From the NCBI RefSeq assembly GCF_003545815.1, contig NZ_PDUW01000002.1, positions 124,001 through 188,000 of the forward strand: a stretch of DNA of 64,000 nucleotides. Direction: 5' to 3'. The notes beneath the pieces are model-generated. The model had not been told where the DNA came from. It searched no databases and was given only the letters and a program-made list of their open reading frames with translations. Numbering within the stretch: the stretch's first letter is position 1; each line of letters begins with the position of its first letter. The stretch is from Pusillimonas caeni (GTDB lineage: Bacteria > Pseudomonadota > Gammaproteobacteria > Burkholderiales > Burkholderiaceae_B). The position numbers and the translations under genes were made by a program. Below, one piece after another: positions 22,626 through 32,937 of this stretch.

Positions 22626-23959
22626 TCGCGTGAATAAGCAAGGCGCCCTTTGATATAGACCGCTTTCGTGGCGCGGTCGTCGGCCATGATCATCTGCACG
22701 AACAGTGCTTCGTTGATGTCCTGGCAATGCTTCATGCGAAAGTCGATCAGGGGCGTGGATTTCAGGTCCAGCACCAGCAGGTCGGCTTCCAGGCCGGCCT
22801 CTATCGAGCCGATCTTGTCTTCCAGGTAGAGAGCCTGGGCGGCGCCCCGGGTGGCCAGGTACAGGGCCTTGGCGGCCGAGAGCGAATAGCCCCCTAGCTG
22901 GCCCACCTTGTAGGCCTCGCCCATGGTGCGCAGCATGGACAGCGAGGTTCCGCCGCCCACGTCGGTGGCCAGGCCGGTGCGCACGGGCAGGGCGGGGGGC
23001 TGCGGTTGCCTGGCTCGCGCAAAGTCGAACAGGCCGCTGCCCAGGAAAGTATTGGACGTGGGGCAGTGAGCTACGGCCGAGCCGGTTTCGGACAGCCGTT
23101 GCCACTCGCGTTCGCCAAGGTGGATAGCGTGCCCGAACACCGAGCGCGGCCCCGTCAAGCCATAGTGGTCGTATACATCGAGGTAGTCCGCGCGGCGCGG
23201 AAACAGCTGCTTCACCCATTCGATCTCCGCCTGATTCTCGGAGAGATGGGTTTGCATGTAGGCGCTGGGATGTTGCCGCCATAGCGCGCCGGCGGCCTCC
23301 AGCTGCTCGGGAGTACTGGTGGGCGCGAAGCGCGGGGTGATGGCGTAGTGCAGCCGGTCCTTGCCGTGCCAGCGCTCGATCAGCGCCAGCGAATCGTCAT
23401 AGCCTGCCTGCGCCGTGTCGGTGAGCGCCGCGGGCGCGTTGCGGTCCATCAAGACCTTGCCGGCGACCATGCGCATGCCGTATTCGCGGGCGGCTTCGAA
23501 GAAAGCGTCCACCGAGCCGGGGTGCACCGTACAGTACACCGCCGCCGTCGTGGTGCCGGCGCGCAGGCATTCGTCCAGGAACGTTCGCGACACGGCCCGG
23601 GCATGGCCGGCGTCGGCGAACTGCTGCTCGGCCACGAAGGTGTACTCGTTGAGCCAGTCGATCAACTGCGCCCCGTAGGCGCCGATGATCTGGGTCTGAG
23701 GGTAATGGACGTGGGTGTCGATGAGGCCGGGCAGAATAAGAGCGTCGGGGTAGCGGGTGACGGCCTCGGGCGCCACTTGGCCGCGAAGCGCGGCGTGGCT
23801 GCCTGCCGCCGTGATGAGGCCGTCTTCAATGATGATCAGGCCGTCGGGTTCGTAGCGCAGGGCCGCCTCGTCCCCGGCCTGGAAAGGATCGTCCACAAAG
23901 CTGAGCGTCGGGCCGCGCAACGCGACGGCGGCAGAGCGATGGGCTGAGGGTGGCGGCAT
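22622..23959 (-). CDS. guaD: Guanine deaminase
   Basis: This is a 445-aa amidohydrolase-superfamily enzyme that converts guanine to xanthine and ammonia. Metal and catalytic motifs are PGLIDTHVHYPQ (HxH), HLSENQAEIEW (catalytic Glu), VFGHAIHL and ATDVGGGTSLSML. The PQTQIIGAYG and CPTSNTFLGSGLF segments are specific for guanine deaminases. The start at 23959 (MPPPSAH) is preferred, with CGGAG upstream; a start at 24085 would add a low-complexity Arg/Pro/Ala tail. It is convergent with the permease and shares the palindromic stop CTAG. It separates rpsJ from rplC. Confidence 0.93.
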   Translation of the reverse strand: MPPPSAHRSAAVALRGPTLSFVDDPFQAGDEAALRYEPDGLIIIEDGLITAAGSHAALRGQVAPEAVTRYPDALILPGLIDTHVHYPQTQIIGAYGAQLIDWLNEYTFVAEQQFADAGHARAVSRTFLDECLRAGTTTAAVYCTVHPGSVDAFFEAAREYGMRMVAGKVLMDRNAPAALTDTAQAGYDDSLALIERWHGKDRLHYAITPRFAPTSTPEQLEAAGALWRQHPSAYMQTHLSENQAEIEWVKQLFPRRADYLDVYDHYGLTGPRSVFGHAIHLGEREWQRLSETGSAVAHCPTSNTFLGSGLFDFARARQPQPPALPVRTGLATDVGGGTSLSMLRTMGEAYKVGQLGGYSLSAAKALYLATRGAAQALYLEDKIGSIEAGLEADLLVLDLKSTPLIDFRMKHCQDINEALFVQMIMADDRATKAVYIKGRLAYSRD

Positions 23960-24130
23960 ACGGGCTCCGGGAGTCCAGGGTTCAGCAGATAGTAGCGCAA
24001 GCCGCTGGATGCCGGGCAAGCCGAAGGGCGTCCGCCGCGCGCGCTGGGCGCTTGCGCTCTGTGGCGGATAGGCATTGCCTGCCAAAGCGCGGCTTGCTTA
24101 CCCGGCCCAATTCATGTTAAAGTGCTACGC

Positions 24131-24324
24131 TTGACCAAAAAAGTTTGGCGCCAGGTCTATTTTTATTGGCTTGGCGTTTTTGTGAATTTTGGTCTGTTTG
24201 AATAGCAAGCGCCCTTGGGCAAAAAAACTTAGGCAAAGGTTTTTTGCTTTTTGTGGCCACGGCTTGATCCGTTTATTGACGGCAGGGCTTGCATTAATCA
24301 TAGCCCCGACCAATCGCAGTCGGG
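24131..24324 (+). promoter_or_regulatory. Leader/promoter region of the rplC operon
   Basis: The 378-base gap 23960-24337 has no gene. Two TTGAC -35-like boxes are seen: TTGACC 24131-24136 (GTCTAT 18 bases on) and TTGACG 24276-24281 (weak CATAGC 17 bases on). CCCGAC (24305-24310) and GTCGGG (24319-24324) form a hairpin just before the ribosome-binding site GGAGA. The stretch 24155-24265 is strongly T-rich. Such a leader would be needed because rpsJ is separated from rplC. Confidence 0.45.
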
Positions 24325-24337
24325 AATGGAGAAAACG

Positions 24338-25027
24338 ATGTCGAACTCGACACCTACGCCTGCCGCACACCGGCTGGGGCTCGTGGGGCGCAAGGTTGGC
24401 ATGACCCGTATTTTCACCGAGGAAGGCGAGTCCATCCCGGTTACAGTACTGGACGTGTCGAACAATCGTGTCACCCAGGTCAAGTCACCAGAAGTCGATG
24501 GGTATGCAGCGGTACAAGTAGCATACGGCACCCGCCGCGCCTCGCGCGTCACCAAGCCGGCTGCCGGGCATTACGCTAAAGCCGGCGTTGAAGCCGGCAG
24601 CATCCTCAAGGAATTCCGCCTCGATCCCGCGAAAGCCGCCGAATTTTCGGCCGGTTCCATCGTGGCCGTCGAAAGCGTGTTCGAGGCTGGCCAGAAGGTG
24701 GACGTAACCGGTACCACCATCGGTAAGGGCTTTGCCGGAACCATCAAGCGCCACCACTTCGGTTCGCAGCGCGCGTCGCACGGTAACTCCCGTTCGCACC
24801 GCGTGCCCGGTTCCATCGGCCAGGCTCAAGATCCCGGCCGCATCTTCCCCGGCAAGAAAATGGCCGGCCATCTGGGTGACGTCACCCGTACCGTCCAGAA
24901 TCTCGACATCGTGCGTGTCGACGCAGAACGCGGTTTGTTGCTGGTCAGGGGCGCTGTTCCCGGCCACAAGAACTCCGACGTCGTCGTGCGTCCCGCCGTC
25001 AAGTCGCAGCCCAAGAAAGGAGCCTAA
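24338..25027 (+). CDS. rplC: 50S ribosomal protein L3
   Basis: This is a 229-aa L3, slightly longer than in Escherichia coli owing to a short Thr/Pro N-terminal extension, as in related betaproteobacteria. [25 protein letters not shown] and [18 protein letters not shown] are diagnostic. ATG 24338 follows GGAGA. It is the first gene of the remaining S10 operon, which here starts without rpsJ. Confidence 0.99.
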   Translation: MSNSTPTPAAHRLGLVGRKVGMTRIFTEEGESIPVTVLDVSNNRVTQVKSPEVDGYAAVQVAYGTRRASRVTKPAAGHYAKAGVEAGSILKEFRLDPAKAAEFSAGSIVAVESVFEAGQKVDVTGTTIGKGFAGTIKRHHFGSQRASHGNSRSHRVPGSIGQAQDPGRIFPGKKMAGHLGDVTRTVQNLDIVRVDAERGLLLVRGAVPGHKNSDVVVRPAVKSQPKKGA

Positions 25028-25030
25028 CAG

Positions 25031-25651
25031 ATGGAACTCAAGCTCCTGAACGACCAGGGTCAATCCTCGTCCACCGTCGCCGCTCCCGACACCGTGTTCG
25101 GCCGCGACTTCAACGAAGCGCTGGTGCACCAGATCGTGGTGGCCTTCCAGGCCAACGCGCGCAGCGGCAACCGTGCGCAGAAAGATCGTTCCGAAGTCAA
25201 GCACAGCACCAAGAAGCCGTGGCGCCAGAAAGGCACCGGCCGCGCCCGTGCCGGCATGACGTCCTCGCCCATCTGGCGTGGAGGCGGTCGCGCATTCCCC
25301 AATTCGCCTGACGAAAACTTCAGCCAGAAGGTCAACAAGAAGATGTACCGCGCCGGCATTCGCGCGATTCTCTCCCAGTTGGCCCGCGAAGACCGTATCG
25401 CCGTCGTCGACAGCTTCCAGCTCGATACGCCCAAGACCAAGCAGGCCGCGGCCAAGCTCAAGGGCATGGGTCTCGAATCGGTGCTGATCATCACCGACGT
25501 GCTCGACGAAAACGTCTATCTCGCTACGCGCAACCTGCCTCACGTTGCCGTGGTCGAACCGCGTTACGCCGATCCGCTTTCGCTGATCCACTACAAGAAA
25601 GTGTTGATCACCAAGCCGGCTATCGCTCAACTCGAGGAGATGTTGGGATGA
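25031..25651 (+). CDS. rplD: 50S ribosomal protein L4
   Basis: This is a 206-aa L4. [25 protein letters not shown] is the conserved loop lining the exit tunnel, where macrolide-resistance changes occur; it looks wild type. AAGGAG precedes the start, three bases after the rplC stop. In Escherichia coli L4 autoregulates the S10 operon through the leader. Its stop overlaps rplW. Confidence 0.99.
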   Translation: MELKLLNDQGQSSSTVAAPDTVFGRDFNEALVHQIVVAFQANARSGNRAQKDRSEVKHSTKKPWRQKGTGRARAGMTSSPIWRGGGRAFPNSPDENFSQKVNKKMYRAGIRAILSQLAREDRIAVVDSFQLDTPKTKQAAAKLKGMGLESVLIITDVLDENVYLATRNLPHVAVVEPRYADPLSLIHYKKVLITKPAIAQLEEMLG

Positions 25652-25944
25652 ACGCCGAACGTTTGATGCAAGTCATCTTGGCGCCCGTCGTGACCGAAAA
25701 GGCCACGTTCGTCGCCGAAAAAAATCAGCAAATCGCTTTCCGCGTCGTGGCCAATGCCACGAAGCCCGAAATCAAGGCCGCCGTCGAGCTCCTGTTCAAG
25801 GTCGAGGTCGAGTCGGTTCAGGTCCTGAATCAGAAGGGCAAGCAGAAGCGCTTTGGCCGTTTCATGGGTAGCCGCCGTAACGAGCGCAAGGCATACGTCT
25901 CGCTCAAGGACGGTCAGGAACTCGACTTTACGGAGATGAACTAA
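25648..25944 (+). CDS. rplW: 50S ribosomal protein L23
   Basis: This is a 98-aa L23, the docking protein for trigger factor and SRP at the tunnel exit. The sequence [13 protein letters not shown] and the basic [14 protein letters not shown] loop are diagnostic. The start overlaps the rplD stop (ATGA). Confidence 0.99.
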   Translation: MNAERLMQVILAPVVTEKATFVAEKNQQIAFRVVANATKPEIKAAVELLFKVEVESVQVLNQKGKQKRFGRFMGSRRNERKAYVSLKDGQELDFTEMN

Positions 25945-26772
25945 ATGGCACTCGTAAAAGTCAAGCCGACCTCGGCTGGTCGCCGCGGCATGATCAAGGT
26001 GGTAACGCCTGATCTGCACAAAGGCGCACCATTCGCAGCTCTGCTCGAAAAGAAATCCCGCGGCTCGGGCCGTAACAACAATGGCCACATCACTGTGCGC
26101 CATCGTGGCGGCGGTCACAAGCAGCATTACCGCCTGGTCGACTTCCGTCGCAACAAAGACGGAATCCCCGCCAAGGTCGAGCGCCTCGAATACGACCCCA
26201 ACCGTACTGCGCATATCGCACTGCTGTGCTATGCCGACGGCGAGCGTCGCTACATCATCGCTCCCCGCGGCCTTGAAGTGGGTGCAACGCTGCTTTCGGG
26301 CAAAGACGCTCCCATCCGCTCCGGCAATACGCTGCCCATCCGCAACATCCCCGTCGGTGCCACCATACACTGCATCGAGATGCTTCCGGGCAAGGGCGCG
26401 CAAATGGCCCGTTCGGCAGGCGCTTCGGCGGTGCTGCTGGCTCGCGAAGGCGTGTACGCCCAGGTGCGTCTGCGCTCGGGTGAAGTCCGTCGCGTTCACA
26501 TCGACTGCCGCGCCACCATTGGCGAAGTCGGCAACGAAGAACACAGCTTGCGTCAAATCGGCAAGGCCGGTGCAGTTCGCTGGCGCGGTGTCCGTCCCAC
26601 GGTGCGTGGCGTTGCCATGAACCCGGTCGATCACCCGCACGGCGGTGGCGAAGGCCGTACTGGCGAGGGCCGTGAGCCGGTCAGCCCATGGGGCACCCCG
26701 GCCAAGGGCTACAGAACTCGTCGTAACAAGCGCACGGACAACATGATTGTCTCGCGTCGCAAGCGCAAGTAA
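25945..26772 (+). CDS. rplB: 50S ribosomal protein L2
   Basis: This is a 275-aa L2 of the peptidyl-transferase region. The conserved [13 protein letters not shown] motif near residue 230 is present. The ATG directly follows the rplW TAA with no spacer. Confidence 0.99.
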   Translation: MALVKVKPTSAGRRGMIKVVTPDLHKGAPFAALLEKKSRGSGRNNNGHITVRHRGGGHKQHYRLVDFRRNKDGIPAKVERLEYDPNRTAHIALLCYADGERRYIIAPRGLEVGATLLSGKDAPIRSGNTLPIRNIPVGATIHCIEMLPGKGAQMARSAGASAVLLAREGVYAQVRLRSGEVRRVHIDCRATIGEVGNEEHSLRQIGKAGAVRWRGVRPTVRGVAMNPVDHPHGGGEGRTGEGREPVSPWGTPAKGYRTRRNKRTDNMIVSRRKRK

Positions 26773-26784
26773 GGGGCGAACCAA

Positions 26785-27060
26785 ATGTCACGTTCGATTA
26801 AAAAAGGCCCATTCGTCGACGCGCATCTGATCAAGAAGGTCGATGCGGCCGTCGAAGGCAAAGACAAGCGGCCGATCAAGACCTGGTCGCGCCGTTCCAC
26901 CATCCTGCCCGAGTTCATTGGGCTGACGATTGCTGTGCACAATGGCCGCCAGCACGTTCCCGTTTACATCAACGAGAACATGGTCGGTCACAAGCTCGGC
27001 GAGTTCGCGCTGACCCGTACGTTCAAGGGCCATGCTGCGGACAAGAAGTCCAAGAGGTAA
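26785..27060 (+). CDS. rpsS: 30S ribosomal protein S19
   Basis: This is a 91-aa S19. [17 protein letters not shown] and the segment [15 protein letters not shown] are diagnostic. It sits 12 bases after rplB in the conserved operon order. Confidence 0.99.
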   Translation: MSRSIKKGPFVDAHLIKKVDAAVEGKDKRPIKTWSRRSTILPEFIGLTIAVHNGRQHVPVYINENMVGHKLGEFALTRTFKGHAADKKSKR

Positions 27061-27063
27061 GTG

Positions 27064-27393
27064 ATGGAAACTACAGCTATTATTCGTGGCGTCCATATTT
27101 CGGCCCAGAAGGCGCGTCTCGTTGCGGATCTCATCCGCGGCAAGTCGGTCGCCCAGGCGCTGAACATCCTGACGTTCACACCCAAAAAAGCCGCGGGCAT
27201 CCTCAAGAAGGCCCTGGAGTCCGCGATTGCCAACGCCGAGCACAACGACGGCGCAGACATCGACGAACTCAAGGTCACGACCATCTATGTGGACAAGGCC
27301 CAGTCGATGAAGCGTTTCTCCGCCCGTGCAAAAGGCCGTGGTAACCGTATCGAGAAGCAGACCTGCCACATCGTGGTCAAGGTCGGCGCTTAA
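27064..27393 (+). CDS. rplV: 50S ribosomal protein L22
   Basis: This is a 109-aa L22. [26 protein letters not shown] begins the protein and the tunnel loop [14 protein letters not shown] is intact. The in-frame GTG at 27061 is directly before ATG 27064; the ATG gives the normal family N-terminus. Confidence 0.98.
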   Translation: METTAIIRGVHISAQKARLVADLIRGKSVAQALNILTFTPKKAAGILKKALESAIANAEHNDGADIDELKVTTIYVDKAQSMKRFSARAKGRGNRIEKQTCHIVVKVGA

Positions 27394-27402
27394 GGAGTCA
27401 CA

Positions 27403-28191
27403 ATGGGACAGAAAGTACACCCGGTTGGGTTCCGTCTCGCGGTAAACCGCAATTGGAATTCGCGTTGGTACGCGGACGACAAGGCCTTCGGCGGCATGCT
27501 CGCCGAGGACATCCGCGTCCGTGAATACCTGAAGAAAAAGCTCAAGAGCGCGTCCGTTGGCCGCGTCGTCATCGAGCGTCCGGCCAAGAATGCCCGCATC
27601 ACCGTCTACTCGGCTCGTCCGGGCGTGGTGATCGGCAAGCGCGGCGAGGACATCGAGAGCCTGAAGTCCGACCTGCAGCGTCTGATGGGCGTGCCCGTGC
27701 ACGTCAACATCGAAGAGATCCGCAAGCCTGAAACCGACGCCCAACTGGTGGCCGATTCCATCGCCCAGCAGCTCGAAAAGCGCATCCAGTTCCGCCGCGC
27801 CATGAAGCGCGCCATGCAGAACGCCATGCGTCTTGGCGCCCAGGGCATCAAGATTATGAGCTCGGGCCGTCTGAACGGCATCGAAATCGCCCGTACCGAG
27901 TGGTATCGCGAAGGCCGTGTGCCCCTGCACACCTTGCGCGCCAATATCGACTACGGCACGGCCGAAGCCCAGACGACTTACGGCATCATCGGCATCAAAG
28001 TGTGGGTCTACAAGGGCGATATGCTGCCTAACGGCGAAATGCCTCCCGAAACCGCCGCTCCGCGCGACGAAGAGCGCCGCTCCCGTCGTCCCCGTGGCGA
28101 CCGGCCCGAAGGCCGTCGTCCGGCCGGTGGCCGTGGCCGTGGACCCCGCAAGCCTGACGCCGCAGCGGCGCCAGCGCCTGAAGGAGAATAA
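27403..28191 (+). CDS. rpsC: 30S ribosomal protein S3
   Basis: This is a 262-aa S3 with the KH domain motif [15 protein letters not shown]. It is about 30 residues longer than in Escherichia coli: from about residue 217 there is an Arg/Gly/Pro-rich tail ([21 protein letters not shown]) ending in Ala/Pro/Glu. Such tails are common in Burkholderiales. AAGGAG precedes the start. Confidence 0.99.
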   Translation: MGQKVHPVGFRLAVNRNWNSRWYADDKAFGGMLAEDIRVREYLKKKLKSASVGRVVIERPAKNARITVYSARPGVVIGKRGEDIESLKSDLQRLMGVPVHVNIEEIRKPETDAQLVADSIAQQLEKRIQFRRAMKRAMQNAMRLGAQGIKIMSSGRLNGIEIARTEWYREGRVPLHTLRANIDYGTAEAQTTYGIIGIKVWVYKGDMLPNGEMPPETAAPRDEERRSRRPRGDRPEGRRPAGGRGRGPRKPDAAAAPAPEGE

Positions 28192-28193
28192 CC

Positions 28194-28610
28194 ATGTTGC
28201 AACCCTCACGCAGAAAGTATCGCAAAGAGCACAAAGGCCGTAACACCGGCCTGGCGACTCGCGGTGCACAGGTGTCGTTCGGCGAGTTCGGCCTGAAGGC
28301 CACCGGCCGCGGCCGCCTGACCGCTCGCCAGATCGAGGCTGCGCGTCGTGCGATCAACCGCCACATCAAGCGCGGCGGCCGTATCTGGATTCGCGTCTTC
28401 CCGGACAAGCCCATTTCCCAGAAGCCTGCGGAAGTCCGTATGGGTAACGGTAAAGGCAATCCCGAGTTCTGGGTCGCAGAAATTCAACCCGGCAAGGTCA
28501 TCTACGAAATGGAAGGCGTCAGCGAAGAACTCGCGCGCGAAGCATTCCGTCTGGCCGCCGCCAAGCTGCCCATTTCCACGACCTTCGTGTCGCGGCATGT
28601 CGGCGCTTAA
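28194..28610 (+). CDS. rplP: 50S ribosomal protein L16
   Basis: This is a 138-aa L16, which helps position A-site tRNA. It starts [17 protein letters not shown]. The segment [25 protein letters not shown] is diagnostic. Its ATG lies two bases after the rpsC stop and the ribosome-binding site GAAGGAG is in the rpsC tail. Confidence 0.99.
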   Translation: MLQPSRRKYRKEHKGRNTGLATRGAQVSFGEFGLKATGRGRLTARQIEAARRAINRHIKRGGRIWIRVFPDKPISQKPAEVRMGNGKGNPEFWVAEIQPGKVIYEMEGVSEELAREAFRLAAAKLPISTTFVSRHVGA

Positions 28611-28619
28611 GGAGATCTC

Positions 28620-28811
28620 ATGAAAGCCAGCGAACTCCGCACCAAAGATGCCGCCGAGCTCCAGACCGAGCTCGAGAGCCTGCTGAAGGCGCAATTCGGC
28701 CTGCGCATGCAGCGCGCCACTCAGCAACTCTCCAACACCAGCCAACTGGGCAAGGTCCGCCGCGACATCGCGCGCGTCCGCACCCTTTTGACTGAGAAGG
28801 CAGGAAAGTAA
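28620..28811 (+). CDS. rpmC: 50S ribosomal protein L29
   Basis: This is a 63-aa L29 with the two-helix hairpin ([18 protein letters not shown] then [16 protein letters not shown]). AAGGAG is upstream. Normal length and position. Confidence 0.98.
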   Translation: MKASELRTKDAAELQTELESLLKAQFGLRMQRATQQLSNTSQLGKVRRDIARVRTLLTEKAGK

Positions 28812-28812
28812 A

Positions 28813-29094
28813 ATGAGCGAAACTCAAACAACACAAACCGCCAAGCGTCAACGTACGCTGATCGGCAAAGTCGTCAGCAACAAGATGGACAAGACGGTCG
28901 TCGTCCGCGTCGAACGCCGCGTCAAGCATCCTGTCTACGGCAAGATCATCATCCGCTCCAATCGCTACAAAGCGCATGATGAAACCAATCAGTACAACGA
29001 AGGCGATATGGTCGAAATCGCAGAAGGCCGCCCCATCAGCCGCGACAAGTCGTGGACGGTGGTGCGCCTGCTCGAGGCCGCACGCGTCATCTAA
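28813..29094 (+). CDS. rpsQ: 30S ribosomal protein S17
   Basis: This is a 93-aa S17 with a short Thr/Gln-rich N-terminal extension before [27 protein letters not shown]. It is the last gene of the S10 operon in this genome; a strong terminator follows instead of rplN. Confidence 0.99.
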   Translation: MSETQTTQTAKRQRTLIGKVVSNKMDKTVVVRVERRVKHPVYGKIIIRSNRYKAHDETNQYNEGDMVEIAEGRPISRDKSWTVVRLLEAARVI

Positions 29095-29161
29095 CCGCTC
29101 CGCAGCCCGCCTGGCCTTTGAAGTATTCCAGGCCGGCGACACCGCTCCAGCGGCTTGGATG

Positions 29162-29200
29162 AAAAATCCCCCAAGCGTCATTGACGCTTGGGGGATTTTT
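29162..29200 (+). terminator. Strong bidirectional terminator after rpsQ
   Basis: AAAAATCCCCCAAGCGTCA (29162-29180) is repeated inverted at 29182-29200, giving up to an 18-bp stem with an ATT loop and a T5 end. It can also end the convergent binding-protein gene at 29267, since the other strand also ends in T5. Confidence 0.93.
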
Positions 29201-29266
29201 ACGTTGGCGCAACGCCTTCGAGTTCATCGATCCGCCACGGCCCGTGCCGAATCGATGAACGGTCGT

Positions 29267-30532
29267 TTATTTGGTTTTACCCGTGTTCAGGACATTTTCA
29301 ATCGTGTCGAACTCGACGTTGTACAGTTCGCCGTCCACACGCTCTACCTTGCGTATATAAATGTTCTGGACGAAATCGCGGGTTTCAGGGTCTACGGTGA
29401 CCGGTCCGCGAGGGCTTTCGAAGCTTTGGTTTTTCATGGCGCCCAGCAGCGCATCGCCATTGCTCGCGTCTTCTGCGGTCTTGATTGCGTTATAGATGAC
29501 GTGCATGCCGTCGTATCCCGCCACCGCGAAGAAGTTCGGCCTTTCTCCATTGTTCAACTGCTTGAAGTCGGCAACGAATTTTTTATTCATTTCGGACGGG
29601 TGCGCCGCTGAATAATAGTCGGACGTGATAATGCCCAGCGCCTCGTCGCCGGATTCATTCAGAAAATCGTCGTCGGTTACAGCCCCGTGGGCCAATAAGG
29701 GAATGCCGGCCTTGGCCAGGCCGCGCGCCGCGTATTCTTTGAGAAAGGCCGCGCCGGGTCCGGCCGGCAGCATGACATACAAGGCATCGGGCTTCTGGTC
29801 CTTTATCCGGCGCACGAAGGGCGCGAAGTCGGGATTGGCCATGGGCACGCGTATTTCGCTGGCGATCTTCTGGTCCGGGCCGTTGAAGAACTCTTTGAAG
29901 GCTTTTTCCGACTCATGGCCCGGCGCGTAATCGGGAACCAGCGTGGCGACCTCTTTGAGGCCGTGCTTGCCGGCCCATACAGCGGAGCCCATCGTTACCT
30001 GCGGAATGGTTCCGCTGGTTCGGATCGCATATGGCGAGGCGTTGATCACCGCCAGGCTTTGGGCCGCCATGATGACCATGGGAGTCTTGGTTTGCGTTGC
30101 CATGGGCGCAACGGCCAAGGCGAGCGGGGTCAGGCCGAAACCGGCCAGCACATCGACCTTGCGGGTGACGAGCAGTTCTTGGGCGAGCCTTTTGCTGTTG
30201 GCCGGGTCTCCCGCATCGTCGCGCAGCAGTATTTCAACTTTGCGGCCGGCGACTTCGGTGCCGTACTGGTGCAGATAGGTTCGCACGCCGTTCTCGACCT
30301 GCCGGCCCGTCGAGGCGAAGGGGCCGGTCATGGGCAGAACGAGACCGACCTTGAAGGTGTCGTCCGCTGCCGATGCGGAGCTTACCGGCAACCCCGCCAC
30401 GGCCAGCGTCGCGCCGATCAGGGCGGCCTGGACGATCGATCGCCTCTGCCGACGGGGCTTTTCCGCATCGCTGCGGAATCCACCGGGAACCGTCGGTTGG
30501 GCGAACGCGGGGAGTTGGGTAATACCTGCCAT
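29267..30532 (-). CDS. Periplasmic binding protein, LivK/Peripla_BP_6 family (orphan)
   Basis: This encodes a 421-aa type I binding protein. The start at 30532 has AGGAGACACAAC just upstream. The signal region is unusually long: about 28 residues precede a basic RRQRRSIVQ segment and a hydrophobic stretch ending near SSASAADD, which could be a Tat-like signal. The mature part (FKVGLVLPMTGPFASTGRQ, RKVDVLAGFGLTPLALA, ESPRGPVTVDPETRDFVQNIYIRK) is paralogous to the proteins at 5020 and 55105. It is divergent from a LysR gene and faces a flavin hydroxylase/FAH pair, so the ligand is probably an aromatic acid. No dedicated permease is adjacent. Confidence 0.9.
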   Translation of the reverse strand: MAGITQLPAFAQPTVPGGFRSDAEKPRRQRRSIVQAALIGATLAVAGLPVSSASAADDTFKVGLVLPMTGPFASTGRQVENGVRTYLHQYGTEVAGRKVEILLRDDAGDPANSKRLAQELLVTRKVDVLAGFGLTPLALAVAPMATQTKTPMVIMAAQSLAVINASPYAIRTSGTIPQVTMGSAVWAGKHGLKEVATLVPDYAPGHESEKAFKEFFNGPDQKIASEIRVPMANPDFAPFVRRIKDQKPDALYVMLPAGPGAAFLKEYAARGLAKAGIPLLAHGAVTDDDFLNESGDEALGIITSDYYSAAHPSEMNKKFVADFKQLNNGERPNFFAVAGYDGMHVIYNAIKTAEDASNGDALLGAMKNQSFESPRGPVTVDPETRDFVQNIYIRKVERVDGELYNVEFDTIENVLNTGKTK

Positions 30533-30589
30533 GTTGTGTCTCCTAAGTTGTATGTTTGGATCAAGTCTGGCCTGTTGTTCTCGAGTCGG

Positions 30590-30638
30590 CAATAAAGTAA
30601 CCTTGATAAGTTCTATCGTATTTTTAAATACAGCTCGC
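30590..30638. promoter_or_regulatory. Divergent LysR-type control region with palindromes
   Basis: In the 118-base region between the binding-protein and LysR genes there is GATA-N5-TATC (TTGATAAGTTCTATCG area near 30605-30620), followed by the imperfect palindrome GTATTTTTAAATAC. Such interrupted dyads between divergent genes are where LysR regulators usually bind. Confidence 0.4.
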
Positions 30639-30650
30639 TAATCGGTCGCC

Positions 30651-31577
30651 ATGGCAAACCTAGATGTCTCTGATCTTCTCATCCTTAAAGAAATCTACAA
30701 GACGCGCGGCATATCTTCTTCGGTCGGGCCGGTTGGCCTTAGCCAACCGGCCATCAGCGTGCGTCTGGGCCATCTGAGGCGTCATTTCGGCGATGCGCTT
30801 TTTGTGCGGACCTCGGTGGGCATGATGCCGACTCCCTATTTAGAAAGCTTATTGCCGGGCATAGACGAGGCGCTGACTCTTCTTGCTCCGAATGAGGCTC
30901 GCCATGAGGACTTCGACGCCGCCACGTCGAGCCGCACTTTTCGCTTGGGCCTGACCAACGTTGCGCAGATGGCCCTGTTGCCGCAATTGCTTGCATTGTT
31001 CGAAGAAAGGGCGCCGCAGCTCAGCGTCGAATCGGTGGATCTGGATCATGAGGTCGGTCATATGCTCGAGGCCGGCGAGCTGGATGTCGCCGTGGGGTTT
31101 GCCGCCGACTTGCATACGGGAATTTATCAACAGCGCCTGTTTACCGAGCACTACGCTTGCGTTGCCCGGGCCGATCATCCCCGCGTGCAAGGCCAGCTGA
31201 CCAAGGCGCAATTAATGTCCGAAGCGTATGTGGCGCTTGAAGCTCCCGCCACCGGTTATTCCCTGCTCGATAAAGAACTCGAGAAACAGGGCGTGCGCCG
31301 CCGGATCAAGGTCAAGGTCTCGTCATTTCTGGGAATCGGGCAAACCGTTTCCATGACCAACTTGCTGGCGATCGTGCCGGCGCGGCTGGCTCAGGCACTA
31401 GCGTACGGCGGCCGGGTGCAGGTTTTGAAAATCCCGGTAGCCAGCCCGTCTTACGAAGTCAGGCAGTATTGGCATGAACGCTTTCATCGAGAGCCGGGAA
31501 ATTGCTGGCTGCGCCAGATCATGTTCAACACCTTCCTCGACATGCCCGGCTCTCCCATCCATTCAAATCCCTTATAG
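30651..31577 (+). CDS. LysR-family regulator (NodD/NahR-like)
   Basis: This is a 308-aa LysR regulator. The helix-turn-helix is SVGPVGLSQPAISVRLGHLRRHFGDALFVRTSVGM (residues 24-58). The spacing and the MMPTPYLESLLPGI linker resemble the NodD/NahR/LinR group, which responds to aromatic ligands. It is divergent from the binding-protein gene 29267 and upstream of the hydroxylase/FAH pair, so it probably controls both sides. Confidence 0.92.
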   Translation: MANLDVSDLLILKEIYKTRGISSSVGPVGLSQPAISVRLGHLRRHFGDALFVRTSVGMMPTPYLESLLPGIDEALTLLAPNEARHEDFDAATSSRTFRLGLTNVAQMALLPQLLALFEERAPQLSVESVDLDHEVGHMLEAGELDVAVGFAADLHTGIYQQRLFTEHYACVARADHPRVQGQLTKAQLMSEAYVALEAPATGYSLLDKELEKQGVRRRIKVKVSSFLGIGQTVSMTNLLAIVPARLAQALAYGGRVQVLKIPVASPSYEVRQYWHERFHREPGNCWLRQIMFNTFLDMPGSPIHSNPL

Positions 31578-31697
31578 GGGCAATCAACGCTGCTTTATTG
31601 ACGGGCAACACGTAAATCACGGACGATGCGTCACGAGCATGTGTGGCGCGATTGAGAAGTTCAGTGGCTTGGCATGCTCCTACTACAGGAGGCCGTG

Positions 31698-32918
31698 TTG
31701 AATTCGCGTAATACAGTTTTAATTGTGGGTGGAGGCATAGGAGGCCTTACGACAGCCATAGCGCTCGCCCGGAAAGGCCGCTCCGTGCACGTGCTGGAGC
31801 AGGCCCACGAAATTTCCGCAATCGGCTATGGAATACAGTTGGGGCCCAATGTTTTCAATGTGTTCGAACAACTCGGCATTGCCGATTCGGTAAAGTCCAT
31901 TGCCGACTTTCCGGATTCCGTCTGCATGATCGATGCGGACGACGGGCGGACGCTGATCGATATTCCGGTGACGACACCAGGATACAGGCAGCGGTTTCGC
32001 AACCCTTACGTCGTGGTGCATCGGGCCGACATCCACAATGTCTTGCTGGAGGCTTGTCTCAAGACTCCCGGCATCGAAGTCACCGTCAACGCGGCGGTCG
32101 TTGCGCACGAAGACCTGGGCGACCATGTGCGCGTCACGTGTTCGGATGGCCGGACATTCGAAGCTGCGGCCTTGATCGCCGCCGATGGCCTCAAAAGCCG
32201 CGCTCGCGAACTGCTGGTGAAAGACGGTCTGTGCCCGATAGGTTACGTCGCACATCGAACCATCGTCGACATGGCCGACATTCCCGCGGATTTCCCTCAC
32301 AAGAAAGATGTGGTTCTATGGAGTGGGCCTGGCTACCATGTCGTGCACTATCCGTTGCGACAGGGCACCTTGTTCAACATTGTCGCGGTGTTCAAGGACC
32401 CGGCTCCGCAGCATGGCGATCAGTACGTAACCCACGAGCAAGACGTGCAGCACGTTTATGCCAACGCCCATCCTGCCTTGAAAGGCGTTCTCGCGCTGAT
32501 GGACCTGGAGCGGCGGTGGGTGATCGCGGACAGAAATCCCGTAAGGCGATGGAACCGTGGCCGGATCGTGCTTCTCGGAGATGCCGCGCATCCGGTTCTG
32601 CAATCCTACGCGCAGGGCGCGGGAATGGCCATCGAGGATGCGGGCTGCATTGCCGATCTGCTCGATCGTCACGGATACGAAGACGCCTTCGCTGAATTTT
32701 CAAAGCAGCGCGCCCTGCGGACCGCGCGGATTCAATTGGAGGGGCGTGAGGTCTGGAAGTTCTATCACGAAGAAGGAATCGGGCGCGATGTGCGCAATGC
32801 GCAGTTGGAAGGACGTACAGCCGAAGACTCCTATAAGTGCCTGGACTGGATATGGAATGGGGCGGCCGGCCCCGTCCCGGCGCGTCCAAGCCTTGAGCCG
32901 CTGACAAGCAATCATTGA
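31698..32918 (+). CDS. FAD-dependent aromatic hydroxylase (3-hydroxybenzoate 6-hydroxylase-like)
   Basis: This is a 406-aa class A flavoprotein monooxygenase. It has the FAD motif GGGIGGLTTAIALARKG at the N-terminus, the motif near residue 165 (AADGLKSRAREL) and GRIVLLGDAAHPVLQSYAQGAG near residue 300. The GYGIQLGPNVFNVFEQLG segment and the closing YKCLDWIWNG resemble the hydroxylase at 42877. TTG 31698 is chosen because AGGAGG lies five bases upstream; an ATG at 31674 has no ribosome-binding site. It likely makes a para-diphenolic acid from a hydroxybenzoate for ring cleavage. Exact substrate unknown. Confidence 0.87.
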   Translation: MNSRNTVLIVGGGIGGLTTAIALARKGRSVHVLEQAHEISAIGYGIQLGPNVFNVFEQLGIADSVKSIADFPDSVCMIDADDGRTLIDIPVTTPGYRQRFRNPYVVVHRADIHNVLLEACLKTPGIEVTVNAAVVAHEDLGDHVRVTCSDGRTFEAAALIAADGLKSRARELLVKDGLCPIGYVAHRTIVDMADIPADFPHKKDVVLWSGPGYHVVHYPLRQGTLFNIVAVFKDPAPQHGDQYVTHEQDVQHVYANAHPALKGVLALMDLERRWVIADRNPVRRWNRGRIVLLGDAAHPVLQSYAQGAGMAIEDAGCIADLLDRHGYEDAFAEFSKQRALRTARIQLEGREVWKFYHEEGIGRDVRNAQLEGRTAEDSYKCLDWIWNGAAGPVPARPSLEPLTSNH

Positions 32919-32937
32919 AATCAATAGGGATTTATAC